Part shown: positions 33,531 to 42,145 of the stretch, piece after piece
Layout: each line of letters begins with the position of its first letter
Position numbering within the stretch: position 1 is the stretch's first letter
Source of the DNA: Pseudomonas sp. BP8
GTDB taxonomy: Bacteria; Pseudomonadota; Gammaproteobacteria; Pseudomonadales; Pseudomonadaceae
Assembly (NCBI RefSeq): GCF_017875955.1
Contig: NZ_JAGINK010000001.1
Span: 5,424,501-5,488,500, forward strand
Length of the DNA: 64,000 bases
Direction of reading: 5' to 3'
Notes under the pieces: generated by a model
The model's input: only the letters and a program-made list of their open reading frames with translations
Told to the model about the DNA's origin: nothing
Database searches by the model: none
Program-made: the position numbers and the translations under genes

Positions 33531-35021
33531 ATGCCGTCACGTTCCGCCCTGTTCTCGCAGCGTTCGCTGATCCTTGCCCTGCTGATCCTGCTGGCCTGCG
33601 GCTTCCTCGCCACTTCCCTGCTCGGCTACTTCGCCTCGCGTAGCGCAATCCGCGATGGCATCGTCAATACCGAGCTGCCACTGACCTCCGACACGGTCTA
33701 TTCGGAGATCCAGAAGGACCTGATCCGCCCGGTGCTGATCTCCTCGATGATGGCCCAGGACACCTTCCTGCGCGATTGGGTGATTGCCGGTGAACAGGAC
33801 CCGCAACGCATCACCCGCTACCTGGGCGAGGTGATGGAGCAACAGGGCACCTGCACCGCGTTCTTCGTCTCCGAGCGCAGCCTCACCTACTACCAGGCCA
33901 AAGGCGTACTCAAGCAGCTCAAGCCCGGCACTTGGCGCGATGCCTGGTATTACCGCGTGCGCGAGTTGAAGACGCCCTACGAGATCAACGTCGACCTGGA
34001 CATGGCCAACCAGGACAAGCTCACTGTATTCATCAACTACCGAGTGCTCGACTACCAGCAGCGCTTCATCGGCGCCGCCGGGGTCGGCCTGAGCGTAGAG
34101 TCGGTGGTCAAGTTGATCGACGACTATCAACGCCGCTACCAGCGCTCGGTGCTATTCAGCGATGCCAATGGCAAGGTCTTGCTGACCGGCTCGGATGGCG
34201 GCCCGCATGGCCTGCGCGCGGGCCAGCAACTGGCCGAAAGCCGGGCGTTCGAGGAACTGCTGGCGCGTATGCCGACCCCTGGCGCCGGCAGTCACGAATA
34301 TCACGACAGCGAGGGCCACAGCCACTTCCTCAATGTGCGGCATATCCCCGAACTGGACTGGTACCTGCTGGTCGACAAGCGCGAGAACGGCGCGCTCGAC
34401 CGGGTCCGCCATTCGCTGTACCTGAACCTAGCGATCTGCGCCATGATCACCCTGGTCGTGCTGTCGCTGCTGCATGCGATGGTCAAGCGCCACCAGGAGA
34501 GCATTGAGTCGCTGGCCACGCTCGACAGCCTCACCGGCCTGCCCAACCGGCGCAGCTTCGATCTGCTGGCCGGGCAAGCGCTGCAGGAGGCGCAGCGTGA
34601 ACGCGCGCCGTTGGTCGCCCTGCTGATCGACCTCGACCACTTCAAGGTGCTCAACGACACCCACGGCCATCTGGCGGGCGACGAAGTGTTACGCCAGTTC
34701 GCCAATGTGCTGCAGGGCAGCCTGCGCCAGTCGGATATACTCTGCCGCTGGGGTGGCGAGGAGTTCATCGTGTTGCTGCGCGAAGCCGATGACCGCAGCG
34801 CCTTCGAGGTGGCGGAGAAGATCCGCCGGCGTACCGAACAGCTGACCTTCAGCTACAACGACCAGCCCCTGCGCCTGACCACCAGTATCGGTTTGAGCAG
34901 CCTGCAGCGTGATGACACCCTGCACACGCTACTGACCCGCGCCGACCATGTGCTCTATTGTGCCAAACAGGGCGGACGCAACCGCGTCTGCAGCGATGTA
35001 TCCGGATCCAACCATGCCTGA
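33531..35021 (+). CDS. Membrane-bound diguanylate cyclase with periplasmic sensor domain
   Basis: This protein of 496 residues would make cyclic di-GMP. Transmembrane segments lie at about 12-36 and 296-318 with a periplasmic Cache-like domain of about 260 residues between them. The GGDEF domain starts with DSLTGLPNRRSFD and has the active site GGEEF at 408-412. The RxxD inhibitory site (RQSD, 399-402) sits five residues before it, so product feedback is expected. No EAL domain. The stop overlaps the start of the small Cys-rich gene. The signal sensed is unknown. Confidence 0.93.
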   Translation: MPSRSALFSQRSLILALLILLACGFLATSLLGYFASRSAIRDGIVNTELPLTSDTVYSEIQKDLIRPVLISSMMAQDTFLRDWVIAGEQDPQRITRYLGEVMEQQGTCTAFFVSERSLTYYQAKGVLKQLKPGTWRDAWYYRVRELKTPYEINVDLDMANQDKLTVFINYRVLDYQQRFIGAAGVGLSVESVVKLIDDYQRRYQRSVLFSDANGKVLLTGSDGGPHGLRAGQQLAESRAFEELLARMPTPGAGSHEYHDSEGHSHFLNVRHIPELDWYLLVDKRENGALDRVRHSLYLNLAICAMITLVVLSLLHAMVKRHQESIESLATLDSLTGLPNRRSFDLLAGQALQEAQRERAPLVALLIDLDHFKVLNDTHGHLAGDEVLRQFANVLQGSLRQSDILCRWGGEEFIVLLREADDRSAFEVAEKIRRRTEQLTFSYNDQPLRLTTSIGLSSLQRDDTLHTLLTRADHVLYCAKQGGRNRVCSDVSGSNHA

Positions 35022-35235
35022 CAGCCAGCGCTGCCCCGCCTGCGGCGCCCTCAATCAATGCGGCCTTGCCGATCCGCGCAGCGCCACACAAAACTGCTGG
35101 TGCTTCGATGTGAGCATCGACCCGGCAGTGCTTGAAGCCTTGCCTGCCGAATTACGCAATACGGCCTGCCTGTGCCCGCGCTGTGCCGCTGTCGACGAAC
35201 AGCTCAAGGCAGCGCCGCCTGCGCCGATTGGGTAG
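35014..35235 (+). CDS. Cysteine-rich CWC family protein
   Basis: This 73-residue protein has paired cysteines: CPACG near the start, NCWCFD (the CWC motif) in the middle and CLCPRC near the end, followed by a short tail. These would bind a metal, probably zinc. Members of this small family are common in gamma-proteobacteria and have no established role. I start at ATG 35014, overlapping the cyclase stop; ATG 34996 is also possible. It precedes rsuA by 33 bp. Confidence 0.78.
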   Translation: MPDSQRCPACGALNQCGLADPRSATQNCWCFDVSIDPAVLEALPAELRNTACLCPRCAAVDEQLKAAPPAPIG

Positions 35236-35268
35236 ACTGCGCGGCCTCTACTCGACCCCAGTACTGCC

Positions 35269-35961
35269 ATGCGCCTCGATCGTTTTCTCGCCAATCTGCC
35301 CTGCTACAACCGCCAGCAGGTGCGCCTCTTGCTGATCCAGCGGCGGGTGCGCGTGGATGGCCAAGTGGTGACTGAGCCATTGCATGAGGTCCGCGAGTTC
35401 AGCCGGGTCGAGGTCGATGAACAGCTGCACCAGGCCGGGCGCGCGCCGCGTTACCTGATGCTGCACAAGCCGGCCGGCTGCGTCAGTGCCACCCACGACC
35501 CGCAGCACCGGACCGTGCTCGACTTGCTGCCTGCTGACCTGCGTGACGACCTGCATATTGCCGGGCGGCTCGATTTCAACACCACCGGGTTGATGCTCCT
35601 GACCAATGACGGGCAGTGGTCGCGACGCCTGACCCAACCGAGCACCAAGCTGCCCAAGGTCTATCGGGTCGAGACCGAGGACGAGATCGGCGAGCACTAC
35701 CCGGAGAAGTTTCACCAGGGCTTCTACTTTGCCTTCGAGGACCTCACCACCCTGCCCGCCCGACTGGAGATTCTCGGCCCGCGCCAGGCGCGGCTGGAAA
35801 TCGTCGAGGGCCGCTATCACCAGGTTAAGCGGATGTTCGGCTTTTTCCAGAACAAGGTGATCGGGCTGCACCGGGAAAGCATGGGTAGCATCGTGCTGGA
35901 TCCGGGGTTGGCGCCGGGTGAGTTTCGCCAGCTCAGCGCGGAAGAGATCGCTGGCATCTGA
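35269..35961 (+). CDS. rsuA: 16S rRNA pseudouridine(516) synthase, RsuA type
   Basis: RsuA isomerises U516 of 16S rRNA to pseudouridine. The 230-residue protein has an S4 RNA-binding domain (MRLDRFLANLPCYNRQQVRLLLIQRRVRVDG), the YLMLHKPAG-x-V strand and the catalytic motif GRLDFNTTGLMLLTNDG with the active Asp in GRLD, plus EGRYHQVKRMF near the end. Length fits RsuA rather than RluB or RluF, which are longer. It shares direction with the cyclase and the CWC gene. Confidence 0.9.
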   Translation: MRLDRFLANLPCYNRQQVRLLLIQRRVRVDGQVVTEPLHEVREFSRVEVDEQLHQAGRAPRYLMLHKPAGCVSATHDPQHRTVLDLLPADLRDDLHIAGRLDFNTTGLMLLTNDGQWSRRLTQPSTKLPKVYRVETEDEIGEHYPEKFHQGFYFAFEDLTTLPARLEILGPRQARLEIVEGRYHQVKRMFGFFQNKVIGLHRESMGSIVLDPGLAPGEFRQLSAEEIAGI

Positions 35962-36337
35962 AACTCCGAGCCCTGCGAATGGGGCCGGCACTGGCCCTGC
36001 ATAGCCGCCTGCCGCTCGCATAAGACCGCCCAGCAGTTTTTCTAGCAAGATTCCCCGAACGGCACTTGCGGGATCGCCATCCTGCTGCTTGAATCGAATT
36101 CGTCAGTCCGCATGTGACTCAGCAGTCACGCATGCAGTCCAAGACACCTTTTTGCCGGCCACCCAGGGTCTCGATACCCCGGGGCACGGCAAATTGCCCG
36201 CCATAACAACACCGTCGACACGTGTGCCAAGGATCGACACAGGGCCCCCCGTTACTCTTCAGGCGTATGCCTACCTGTCATAAAGATCGTGCACCCTAGG
36301 TGACGCGAATACCCTTTTTGCGCCAGGAGTCGATGAC
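35962..36337. other. rsuA-phaG intergenic region
   Basis: This 376-bp spacer holds no convincing gene. An inverted repeat GTGACT-CAGC-AGTCAC lies at 36114-36129, about 210 bp before phaG, and could be an operator. The phaG ribosome site CAGGAG is at 36324-36329. I could not identify a clear -10/-35 pair. Confidence 0.5.
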
Positions 36338-37222
36338 ATGAGGCCAGAAATCGCTGTACTTGATATCCAAGGTCAGTATCGGGTTTACACGGAGTTCCAT
36401 CGCGCGCCCCGCGCCGAGAAAACAATCATCCTGGTCAACGGCTCGCTGGCGACCACGGCTTCGTTTGCCCAGACGGTGCGCAGTCTGCACCCGCAATTCA
36501 ACGTGGTCCTGTACGACCAGCCGTATGCCGGCAAGTCCAAGCCACACAATCGCCAGGAGCGCCTGCTCACCAAGGAGACCGAGGCGCATATCCTCCTTGA
36601 GCTGATCGAGCACTTCCAGGCCGACCACGTGCTGTCGTTCTCCTGGGGCGGTGCCTGCACCCTGCTGGCGCTGGCGCACCAGCCACGGTTGGTGAAAAAG
36701 GCCATCGTCAGTTCGTTCTCGCCGGTGATCAACGAGCCGATGCGCGACTACCTCGAGCGCGGCTGCGAGTACCTGGCTTCCTGCGATCGCTATCAGGTCG
36801 GCAATCTGGTCAACGACACCATCGGCAAGTACCTGCCGTCGCTGTTCAAACGCTTCAATTATCGCCATGTCAGCAGCCTCGACAGCCACGAATATGCGCA
36901 GATGCTGTTCCACATCAACCAGGTGCTGCAGCATGACCTGGCGCGGGCGCTGAAGGGGGCGGCCAACATCGACATCCCGGTGCTGTTCATCAACGGCGAC
37001 CGTGACGAGTACACCACCGCCGACGACGCCCGCCAGTTCGGCAACCATGTGCGCCGTAGCCACTTCAGCGTAATCAACGGCGCCGGGCACTTCCTCGACA
37101 TGGAGCACAAGACGGCCAGTGAAGCCCTGCGCGGTGTCATGCATGGTTTCCTCAAACCGACCAGTCACGAGCCCCGTCAACGCAGTCACTATGAGCAGGG
37201 GCACCATGCACTGGCCATCTGA
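36338..37222 (+). CDS. phaG: (R)-3-hydroxydecanoyl-ACP:CoA transacylase / thioesterase PhaG
   Basis: PhaG links fatty acid synthesis to medium-chain-length polyhydroxyalkanoate formation by taking 3-hydroxyacyl groups from ACP (as transacylase or, with a CoA ligase, as thioesterase). The 294-residue alpha/beta-hydrolase matches P. putida PhaG almost throughout. It has the nucleophile elbow FSWGGA with S102, the H-X4-D motif HVSSLD at H177-D182 reported for this enzyme, and probable triad partners D223 and H251. It is related to RhlA of rhamnolipid synthesis, but the sequence is much nearer to PhaG. It is monocistronic, which suits its known induction on non-fatty-acid carbon sources. Confidence 0.94.
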   Translation: MRPEIAVLDIQGQYRVYTEFHRAPRAEKTIILVNGSLATTASFAQTVRSLHPQFNVVLYDQPYAGKSKPHNRQERLLTKETEAHILLELIEHFQADHVLSFSWGGACTLLALAHQPRLVKKAIVSSFSPVINEPMRDYLERGCEYLASCDRYQVGNLVNDTIGKYLPSLFKRFNYRHVSSLDSHEYAQMLFHINQVLQHDLARALKGAANIDIPVLFINGDRDEYTTADDARQFGNHVRRSHFSVINGAGHFLDMEHKTASEALRGVMHGFLKPTSHEPRQRSHYEQGHHALAI

Positions 37223-37377
37223 GCGCATCGGCGTCCTGTAGCCTTTCTGCTATCCGCAGGCTACGGGCCGCCGACAGGTATTTTTCGTGACTGGGCTTCT
37301 CATCGCGGGAGGGTTCTGGTACAAAGTCGAGCTGCCGCAGCGCAAGGCGCCTGGCAGAGCAAGGAAGTACGCGTAAA

Positions 37378-37451
37378 GCGGGTATAGTTTAATGGTAGAA
37401 CAGTAGCTTCCCAAGCTTCCGACGAGGGTTCGATTCCCTCTACCCGCTCCA
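37378..37451 (+). tRNA. tRNA-Gly (anticodon CCC)
   Basis: The 74-base sequence folds as a cloverleaf: acceptor GCGGGTA pairs with TACCCGC, the D loop has AATGGTA, the anticodon loop is TTCCCAA (anticodon CCC), and the T arm has GGTTCGATTCC. CCA is encoded. It reads GGG codons. Confidence 0.96.
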
Positions 37452-37505
37452 ACTTCTGCACCCATCGCTGCACCGCATGACGTTCGTTAACGTCATCGCC
37501 TGTCT

Positions 37506-37528
37506 AAAGGAGCTTTTGCTCCTTTTTT
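37506..37528 (+). terminator. Rho-independent terminator of tRNA-Gly
   Basis: AAAGGAGC-TTTT-GCTCCTTT followed by TTT, 55 bases after the tRNA. Confidence 0.9.
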
Positions 37529-37850
37529 CGTTTCTGCGACCTGCCCCCTTCTGCTTGTCCAGGCTTACAGGCACTCCCTGGCGACTGTGTTCACTGACTG
37601 TGCTGTGCCAAACATTGGCTTGACCCGCGAACACCGGCAACGCCGGTGCCGTACACCACGCTGCCCGGGCCGGCCAAGCATTGCTTCGAGCAATTTCAAC
37701 GATCTTGAGCATGTCCTCAAAGCACTGGCTCACTCAGAGCAAGAACGCTCAAGGTGGTTTGAGATTGCGCCAGGCTTGAGCCCCTTGGCGCTCAAGCCTG
37801 ATGAAATTTCGATGGCTACCCCTCGCAGCATTCCCCTCCAACTCCAGCGA
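37529..37850. other. Non-coding stretch between tRNA-Gly and glpQ, with a REP-like unit
   Basis: At 37617-37650 there is GGCTTGACCCGCGAACACCG + GCAACGCCGGTGCC, a REP-like element with a CACCGGC/GCCGGTG hairpin; a near copy is at 42069-42108. The rest shows no gene I can support. The position just after a tRNA is a common integration site, but no integrase or attachment repeat is visible. Confidence 0.55.
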
Positions 37851-38918
37851 TCAGTAACCAAGCCCACGCAACCACTGCCCCTCGCTCTTTTCCACTTCCC
37901 GCCCCTGAAACCGCAACAACGCCGCAGGTCGATTGGTGAAAATCCCATCCACCCCCGCCTGTATGGCCTTGGCAAAGTCCACCGGTTCATCGAGCGTATA
38001 CACATGCACCAACAACCCGCGTTCATGGCTGAGCTGGTTCATCCACGGCTGGGCAAGGTCGGCATAGCTCTGCTCGCCAAGCGTGCTCCGCATCGCCGAA
38101 GGCCCAGTGCCGATGGCGCCAGCGTCCTTGGCGTAACCCAGCCAACGCTCAAATTCGGCACGATCGCGCGGCTGCTGACGTGCGTAGAACGCCGCCTTGT
38201 CACGCTCGCCCGATTCAGCGAATGATTGCCCCGAGGCAGGCTCGATAGCGCCCTTGCCCACCCACAACAAGAGGATCTTCGGTGTGTTCGGCATGCTCTG
38301 CTGCAGCAGGGCCAGACTGTTGCGATCGAATGTCTGCAGCACCACCCGCCCAGGCACGTCCAACCAACCGCGCGCACTTAGGCGCGCCGCGAGATCGCGC
38401 TCTATCCCGGGAAACTGGCCAGGCATCTTGGTCTCGATGTACAACCCCGGGCGCCGCTCGGGATTGCCTTCGGCAATGTCGATCACCTCGTCCAGCGTCA
38501 GTATCGGCAAGCCCTTGAACGACGCCCGGGCCCGCTCAGGGTAGGCCCGGTTGAACCAACTGCCAGCGTCGAGCGACTTAAGTTCAGCGAGAGTAAAGGC
38601 ACTCACCGGGCTGCCAGCGCGCTCGGGGAATCGCTCGGCGACGTTGCTGGTGCGCGCCAGCACGTCGTCGTGCACCACCACCAGCACACCATCACGGGTG
38701 CGCTGCAGGTCCAGCTCGAGGTAGTCGGCACCGAGCTCGCGCGCCAGCAAGTACGCCGGCCGGGTCGACTCAGGGGCGTCATGCGAGGCGCCACGGTGGG
38801 CGATCACCGCGGAATAGGGGATGCCCTGGGCCTTGGCCAGGGTACGGCCGTCGCGGGCGTTGGCCAACGTACAGCTTAACAAGAGAATTGCGACTGACAC
38901 GCTGAGGGGGAACGGCAT
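37851..38918 (-). CDS. glpQ: Periplasmic glycerophosphodiester phosphodiesterase
   Basis: GlpQ splits glycerophosphodiesters from phospholipid breakdown into glycerol 3-phosphate and an alcohol. The 355-residue precursor has a signal peptide (PLSVSVAILLLSCTLANA), then the GDPD motifs AHRGASHDAPESTRPAY, LELDLQRTRDGVLVVVHDDVLARTSN and YIETKMP, with the metal-binding Glu/Asp and catalytic His residues. ATG 38918 follows GGGAG; longer readings lack a ribosome site. It diverges from the DUF4917 gene around a perfect palindrome. Confidence 0.9.
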   Translation of the reverse strand: MPFPLSVSVAILLLSCTLANARDGRTLAKAQGIPYSAVIAHRGASHDAPESTRPAYLLARELGADYLELDLQRTRDGVLVVVHDDVLARTSNVAERFPERAGSPVSAFTLAELKSLDAGSWFNRAYPERARASFKGLPILTLDEVIDIAEGNPERRPGLYIETKMPGQFPGIERDLAARLSARGWLDVPGRVVLQTFDRNSLALLQQSMPNTPKILLLWVGKGAIEPASGQSFAESGERDKAAFYARQQPRDRAEFERWLGYAKDAGAIGTGPSAMRSTLGEQSYADLAQPWMNQLSHERGLLVHVYTLDEPVDFAKAIQAGVDGIFTNRPAALLRFQGREVEKSEGQWLRGLGY

Positions 38919-38975
38919 GATTACTCCCTGTCTGATCGTTCGGCGGACACTGCAGGCACCCTGCAATACAGCACA

Positions 38976-38994
38976 TTTAGCATGACATGCTAAA
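38976..38994. promoter_or_regulatory. Perfect 19-bp palindrome between glpQ and the DUF4917 gene
   Basis: TTTAGCATG-A-CATGCTAAA is a perfect 9-1-9 inverted repeat. It is 58 bp upstream of the glpQ start and 35 bp upstream of the DUF4917 start, which is the place for an operator controlling both. I do not recognise the regulator. Confidence 0.65.
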
Positions 38995-39028
38995 GTCGCG
39001 GCGTTTCCCGCCACCCTACGGACCACGC

Positions 39029-40045
39029 ATGCCCCCTCTCGACGCCCACCTGACGCCCTGGCCCGCACTCAATGAGCGCCACCCCTGCGATGCCCTGCTG
39101 CTGGGCAACGGTGCCAGTCGCGCGCTGTGGAAACCGTTCGGCTACTTCTCGCTGTTCGAGCAGGCGCAGAAGGTACGAAACAAGGGCCTGGGCGTGAGTG
39201 ACCAGGCGCTGTTCAAGGCGCTCGGCAGCGAGCTGTTCGAACCTGCGCTGAGCACCCTGAACACCACAGTGCGGGCCAATGCTGCGCTGGCGATCAATTC
39301 CACTGCGCCGCTCAACCGCTACTACTCGATCAAGGAAGCGTTGATCCATGCCGTGCGCAAAGTGCACGTGCCCTGGCCGCTGCTGCCAAGCACCTGCCTG
39401 ACGGCGATCAACCAGGCGCTGCGCGGCTACCGCAGCGTCTACACCAGCAATTACGACCTGCTCCTGCCTTGGGCCATGCGCCAGGCACCGCAGGGGTTCG
39501 CCGAGCTGTTCGACGAGGAAGGTTTCTTCGACGTGCGCCGCACCCAGGCCGACGGCACTCGGGTCATGCATTTGCACGGCGGCTTGCACCTGCTGAAGTT
39601 GCCGGATGGCAGCACGCGCCAGCGCAGCGCGAACGACGCTGAACTGCTCGACGGCTTTGCCGTGAACATCCCGGGCGAAGTGCCGTTGTTCATCAACGAG
39701 GAGCGCAGCGAGCACAAACTGCGGGCCATCCGCAGCTCCGATTACCTCACCTGGTGCCTGGGCCAACTGGCCAATGAACGTCAGGGTCTGTGCCTGTTCG
39801 GCCAGCACCTGGATGCCAGCGATGAGCATCTGCTGGAGGCCATCCGCCAAGCCAGGCCGACGCACCTGGCCATCGCCATCCGGCCGTTGAACGAGGCGTC
39901 AATCATCAATCAGAAGCAACACTTCATCCATCGTTTCGCCGACTTTGGCGATACTCCGTTACATTTCTTCGACGCCAGCACTCATCCCCTCGGCGCGCCT
40001 GAACAAGCCATCGAGGTGCCTGCGGACTTTGCCAGGCGGCGCTGA
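39029..40045 (+). CDS. DUF4917 family protein with SIR2-like features
   Basis: This 338-residue soluble protein resembles the DUF4917 family. Its motifs follow the SIR2-like pattern seen in many defence effectors: a glycine/asparagine loop LLLGNGASRAL (residues 23-33), YTSNYDLLLPWA (138-149) with N141, HLHGG (181-185), and LFGQHLDASDEHLLEAI (256-272), which resembles the G-x-S-L-x-D-x-x-L block. In SIR2-like NADases the Asn of NYD and a His act in catalysis. No helper gene is coupled to it, and no TPR, TIR or membrane part is visible. Activity is unknown. ATG 39029 is preferred; ATG 38987 lies within the palindrome and lacks a ribosome site. Confidence 0.65.
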   Translation: MPPLDAHLTPWPALNERHPCDALLLGNGASRALWKPFGYFSLFEQAQKVRNKGLGVSDQALFKALGSELFEPALSTLNTTVRANAALAINSTAPLNRYYSIKEALIHAVRKVHVPWPLLPSTCLTAINQALRGYRSVYTSNYDLLLPWAMRQAPQGFAELFDEEGFFDVRRTQADGTRVMHLHGGLHLLKLPDGSTRQRSANDAELLDGFAVNIPGEVPLFINEERSEHKLRAIRSSDYLTWCLGQLANERQGLCLFGQHLDASDEHLLEAIRQARPTHLAIAIRPLNEASIINQKQHFIHRFADFGDTPLHFFDASTHPLGAPEQAIEVPADFARRR

Positions 40046-40596
40046 GCAAGTGCTCAGGAAAGCCTGGTAAATGTGTATGTTTCAATAAAGCGGTGTGGCC
40101 GGAGTTGCCGAAGAGAATGTTTACACCCAAGGGCGCAATGCCAAGGTGAGTGTGACGCGGTTCTTCGGAGGGAAGGTGCGAGGTATAGCGGCCATTTCGC
40201 GAGACAAGCCGGCGAAGTGCCCGATAAAACCCTATCACCCCTTCCCTATCCTAATGATAATTAAACAAGCCTTAGATACTATACAGCTAAGCGCAAATAA
40301 ACCCCCTTCCAAAAACAACAACTTAAGCACATCCACACCTATCCAGACTCTTACACGAACAGGCAACTTACAGCCGTGGACTACAGAATCATCCTACAGC
40401 AAGCTTTCTATTTAAACAGAAACAAGCTGCAACACGCCAAACCCAGTAGTTACAAATACGATATTGACTTCAAGCTGCAACAACAACTAGCGTAACTACT
40501 CGCTCTAAAGACGAACCAGCGCCACCTCTCCACTACTAATGCATGCGCACCATTGGATCCCTGAAGCCAATCAGTCCAACTGGAGTTAGCCCTAAA
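40046..40596. other. AT-rich stretch upstream of the ATP-grasp gene
   Basis: Unlike the rest of the window, this 551-bp region is AT-rich, most of all 40240-40540, with runs such as TAATGATAATTAAACAAGCC. Short open frames are present but have no ribosome site or recognisable protein. The composition shift starts soon after the DUF4917 gene and suggests imported DNA. Confidence 0.6.
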
Positions 40597-41862
40597 ATGC
40601 GAATACCTTCAAGCGAACGTATAGCCTGCATTGTTGACGGCTATAGCACCGGCACTGATCTATCCATAGCCCTCAAAGAACTGGGCTGGACAGTGGTGCA
40701 TGTTCAATCGGCAAAACGTCCACCGCTTGCATTTGCCAAGTCGTTCAACCGTTCGTTATTCGACGCCCACCTGCTGCTCGCCGAGATGGGATACAAACGT
40801 CTCGTGGCGCAACTGTTAGAGTTAAACCCCGAACTGGTCATCGCGGGAAGTGAACCGGGTGTTGAGCTTGCGGACGCATTGAATACTGCGCTCGGTTTAC
40901 AGGGGAACTCGCCCCTAACTAGCATCAGGCGTCGAAACAAATTTCACATGTCCCAATCTCTATCAGAGTGCGGCCTTGATGCGGTCGATCAGCATTTGGT
41001 AACCAATCGCGAGCAGTTGATCAAGGCCATTGAATGCCTGGGGCTGTATCCGATTGTGGTTAAACCCGTGGATGCCATGGGCAGTGAAAACGTACGTGTG
41101 TGCCACGAGATAGAAGAGGCGGTAGCTGCTTTTGAGGCTATCCTAGGAAAAACCAACTTCATCGGCTCAATTAACTCTGCAGCTTTAGTGCAAGAATATC
41201 TGCAAGGTGATCAGTATGTCGTCAATGCGGTAAGTGTCGATGGGCAACACCGTATCACCGAGATTTGGCACGAGCGGCGGTTGAACATCCGCGGTGTGGG
41301 CAACCTCTATGACTACGAAACATTGCTTCCGTATGAAGGCGATACTCAGCGTCGCCTGATCGAATACACCTGCCAGGTGCTCAACGCCCTGGAGCTACGC
41401 GAAGGCCCGAGTCACTCCGAAATCATGCTCACGCCACGCGGCCCGGTTTTAATCGAGACTGGGGCACGCATGCAGGGTGGCATCGTCTCAGCGCCGATTA
41501 TCGAGGCCATCGGCGATAGCCATATGACCATGACGCTCAAACGCTACCTCAACCCACAGGCATTTCTTCAAAGTATCAACGACGCCTACACGTTATCCAT
41601 CAACGTCAGAGTTGTAAATCTGATCATGGACCGTGCAGGAACCGTCAAGGAAAACAACTGCCATAAACTCCTGGCGACCCTACCATCCTTCCGAATGATC
41701 GCCCGCACTCCAGACATTGGAAGCAGAGTACCCAAGACCATAGACCTGGCTACCAAGGTGGGTCATATCTATCTGATGCATGAGAATCTCGAGCAACTTG
41801 ATTGGGATTATCGACGGGTTCGTGACTGGGAAAAGAAGCGAAAGCTGATTGCCTTGGAGTGA
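40597..41862 (+). CDS. Orphan ATP-grasp carboxylate-amine ligase
   Basis: The 421-residue protein has the ATP-grasp fold used by enzymes that join a carboxylate to an amine through an acyl phosphate. The central domain has YPIVVKPVDAMGSENVRV (ATP-binding Lys and glycine-rich loop, about residues 150-167), VQEYLQGDQYVVNAVSV (adenine-binding linker) and SHSEIMLTPRGPVLIETGARMQGG near residue 290 with the metal-binding Glu and Arg. The nearest types are peptide-bond-forming ligases such as those for dipeptides or dapdiamide-like compounds. No partner gene for a pathway lies beside it. ATG 40597 has GGAG 11 bases upstream. Composition and flanks point to recent acquisition. Confidence 0.75.
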   Translation: MRIPSSERIACIVDGYSTGTDLSIALKELGWTVVHVQSAKRPPLAFAKSFNRSLFDAHLLLAEMGYKRLVAQLLELNPELVIAGSEPGVELADALNTALGLQGNSPLTSIRRRNKFHMSQSLSECGLDAVDQHLVTNREQLIKAIECLGLYPIVVKPVDAMGSENVRVCHEIEEAVAAFEAILGKTNFIGSINSAALVQEYLQGDQYVVNAVSVDGQHRITEIWHERRLNIRGVGNLYDYETLLPYEGDTQRRLIEYTCQVLNALELREGPSHSEIMLTPRGPVLIETGARMQGGIVSAPIIEAIGDSHMTMTLKRYLNPQAFLQSINDAYTLSINVRVVNLIMDRAGTVKENNCHKLLATLPSFRMIARTPDIGSRVPKTIDLATKVGHIYLMHENLEQLDWDYRRVRDWEKKRKLIALE

Positions 41863-41955
41863 AGTCGCATGCCGATGATTGGCCGTTTGCCGATAAAGGT
41901 TGTCAGCTGACCGCGGCCAGCATCATCTGATTTGGTCATAGAGACCAGCAAACTT

Positions 41956-42001
41956 GGGGGCGCTTCGCGCCCCTTTCGCGACACAAGGCCGCTCCCACAG
42001 G
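41956..42001. repeat. REP element, class B, inverted orientation
   Basis: GGGGGCGCTTCGCGCCCCTT + TCGCGACACAAGGCCGCTCCCACAGG: the reverse of the unit at 32783, including its GGGGCGC hairpin. Confidence 0.85.
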
Positions 42002-42068
42002 CACTGTGCATGCCTCCAAATACCTGCCGTCCAGGAATGGCGCTGCATTCGAGCTGAGCGCAAGGTCA

Positions 42069-42108
42069 GTAGCGGGCTTGACCCGCGAACACCGGCGAAG
42101 CCGGTGCC
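42069..42108. repeat. REP-like element with CACCGGC hairpin
   Basis: GTAGCGGGCTTGACCCGCGA + ACACCGGCGAAGCCGGTGCC. It nearly repeats the element at 37617-37650 and lies between the convergent ATP-grasp and methyltransferase genes. Confidence 0.75.
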
Positions 42109-42145
42109 AGCCTATGTGGTGTCTGCGAGCGCCTACCCCGCCAAA

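Noticed and set aside
36338..37222. Rhamnolipid gene rhlA
   Set aside because: RhlA and PhaG are related, but this sequence follows P. putida PhaG almost throughout and no rhlB lies downstream.
37378..37650. Integrated element at tRNA-Gly
   Set aside because: No integrase, no direct repeat of the tRNA end and no composition change directly after the tRNA; a normal terminator follows.
40073..40415. Small open frames in the AT-rich stretch (40073-40264 and 40095-40415)
   Set aside because: No ribosome sites, no plausible protein features, and codon use unlike the neighbours.
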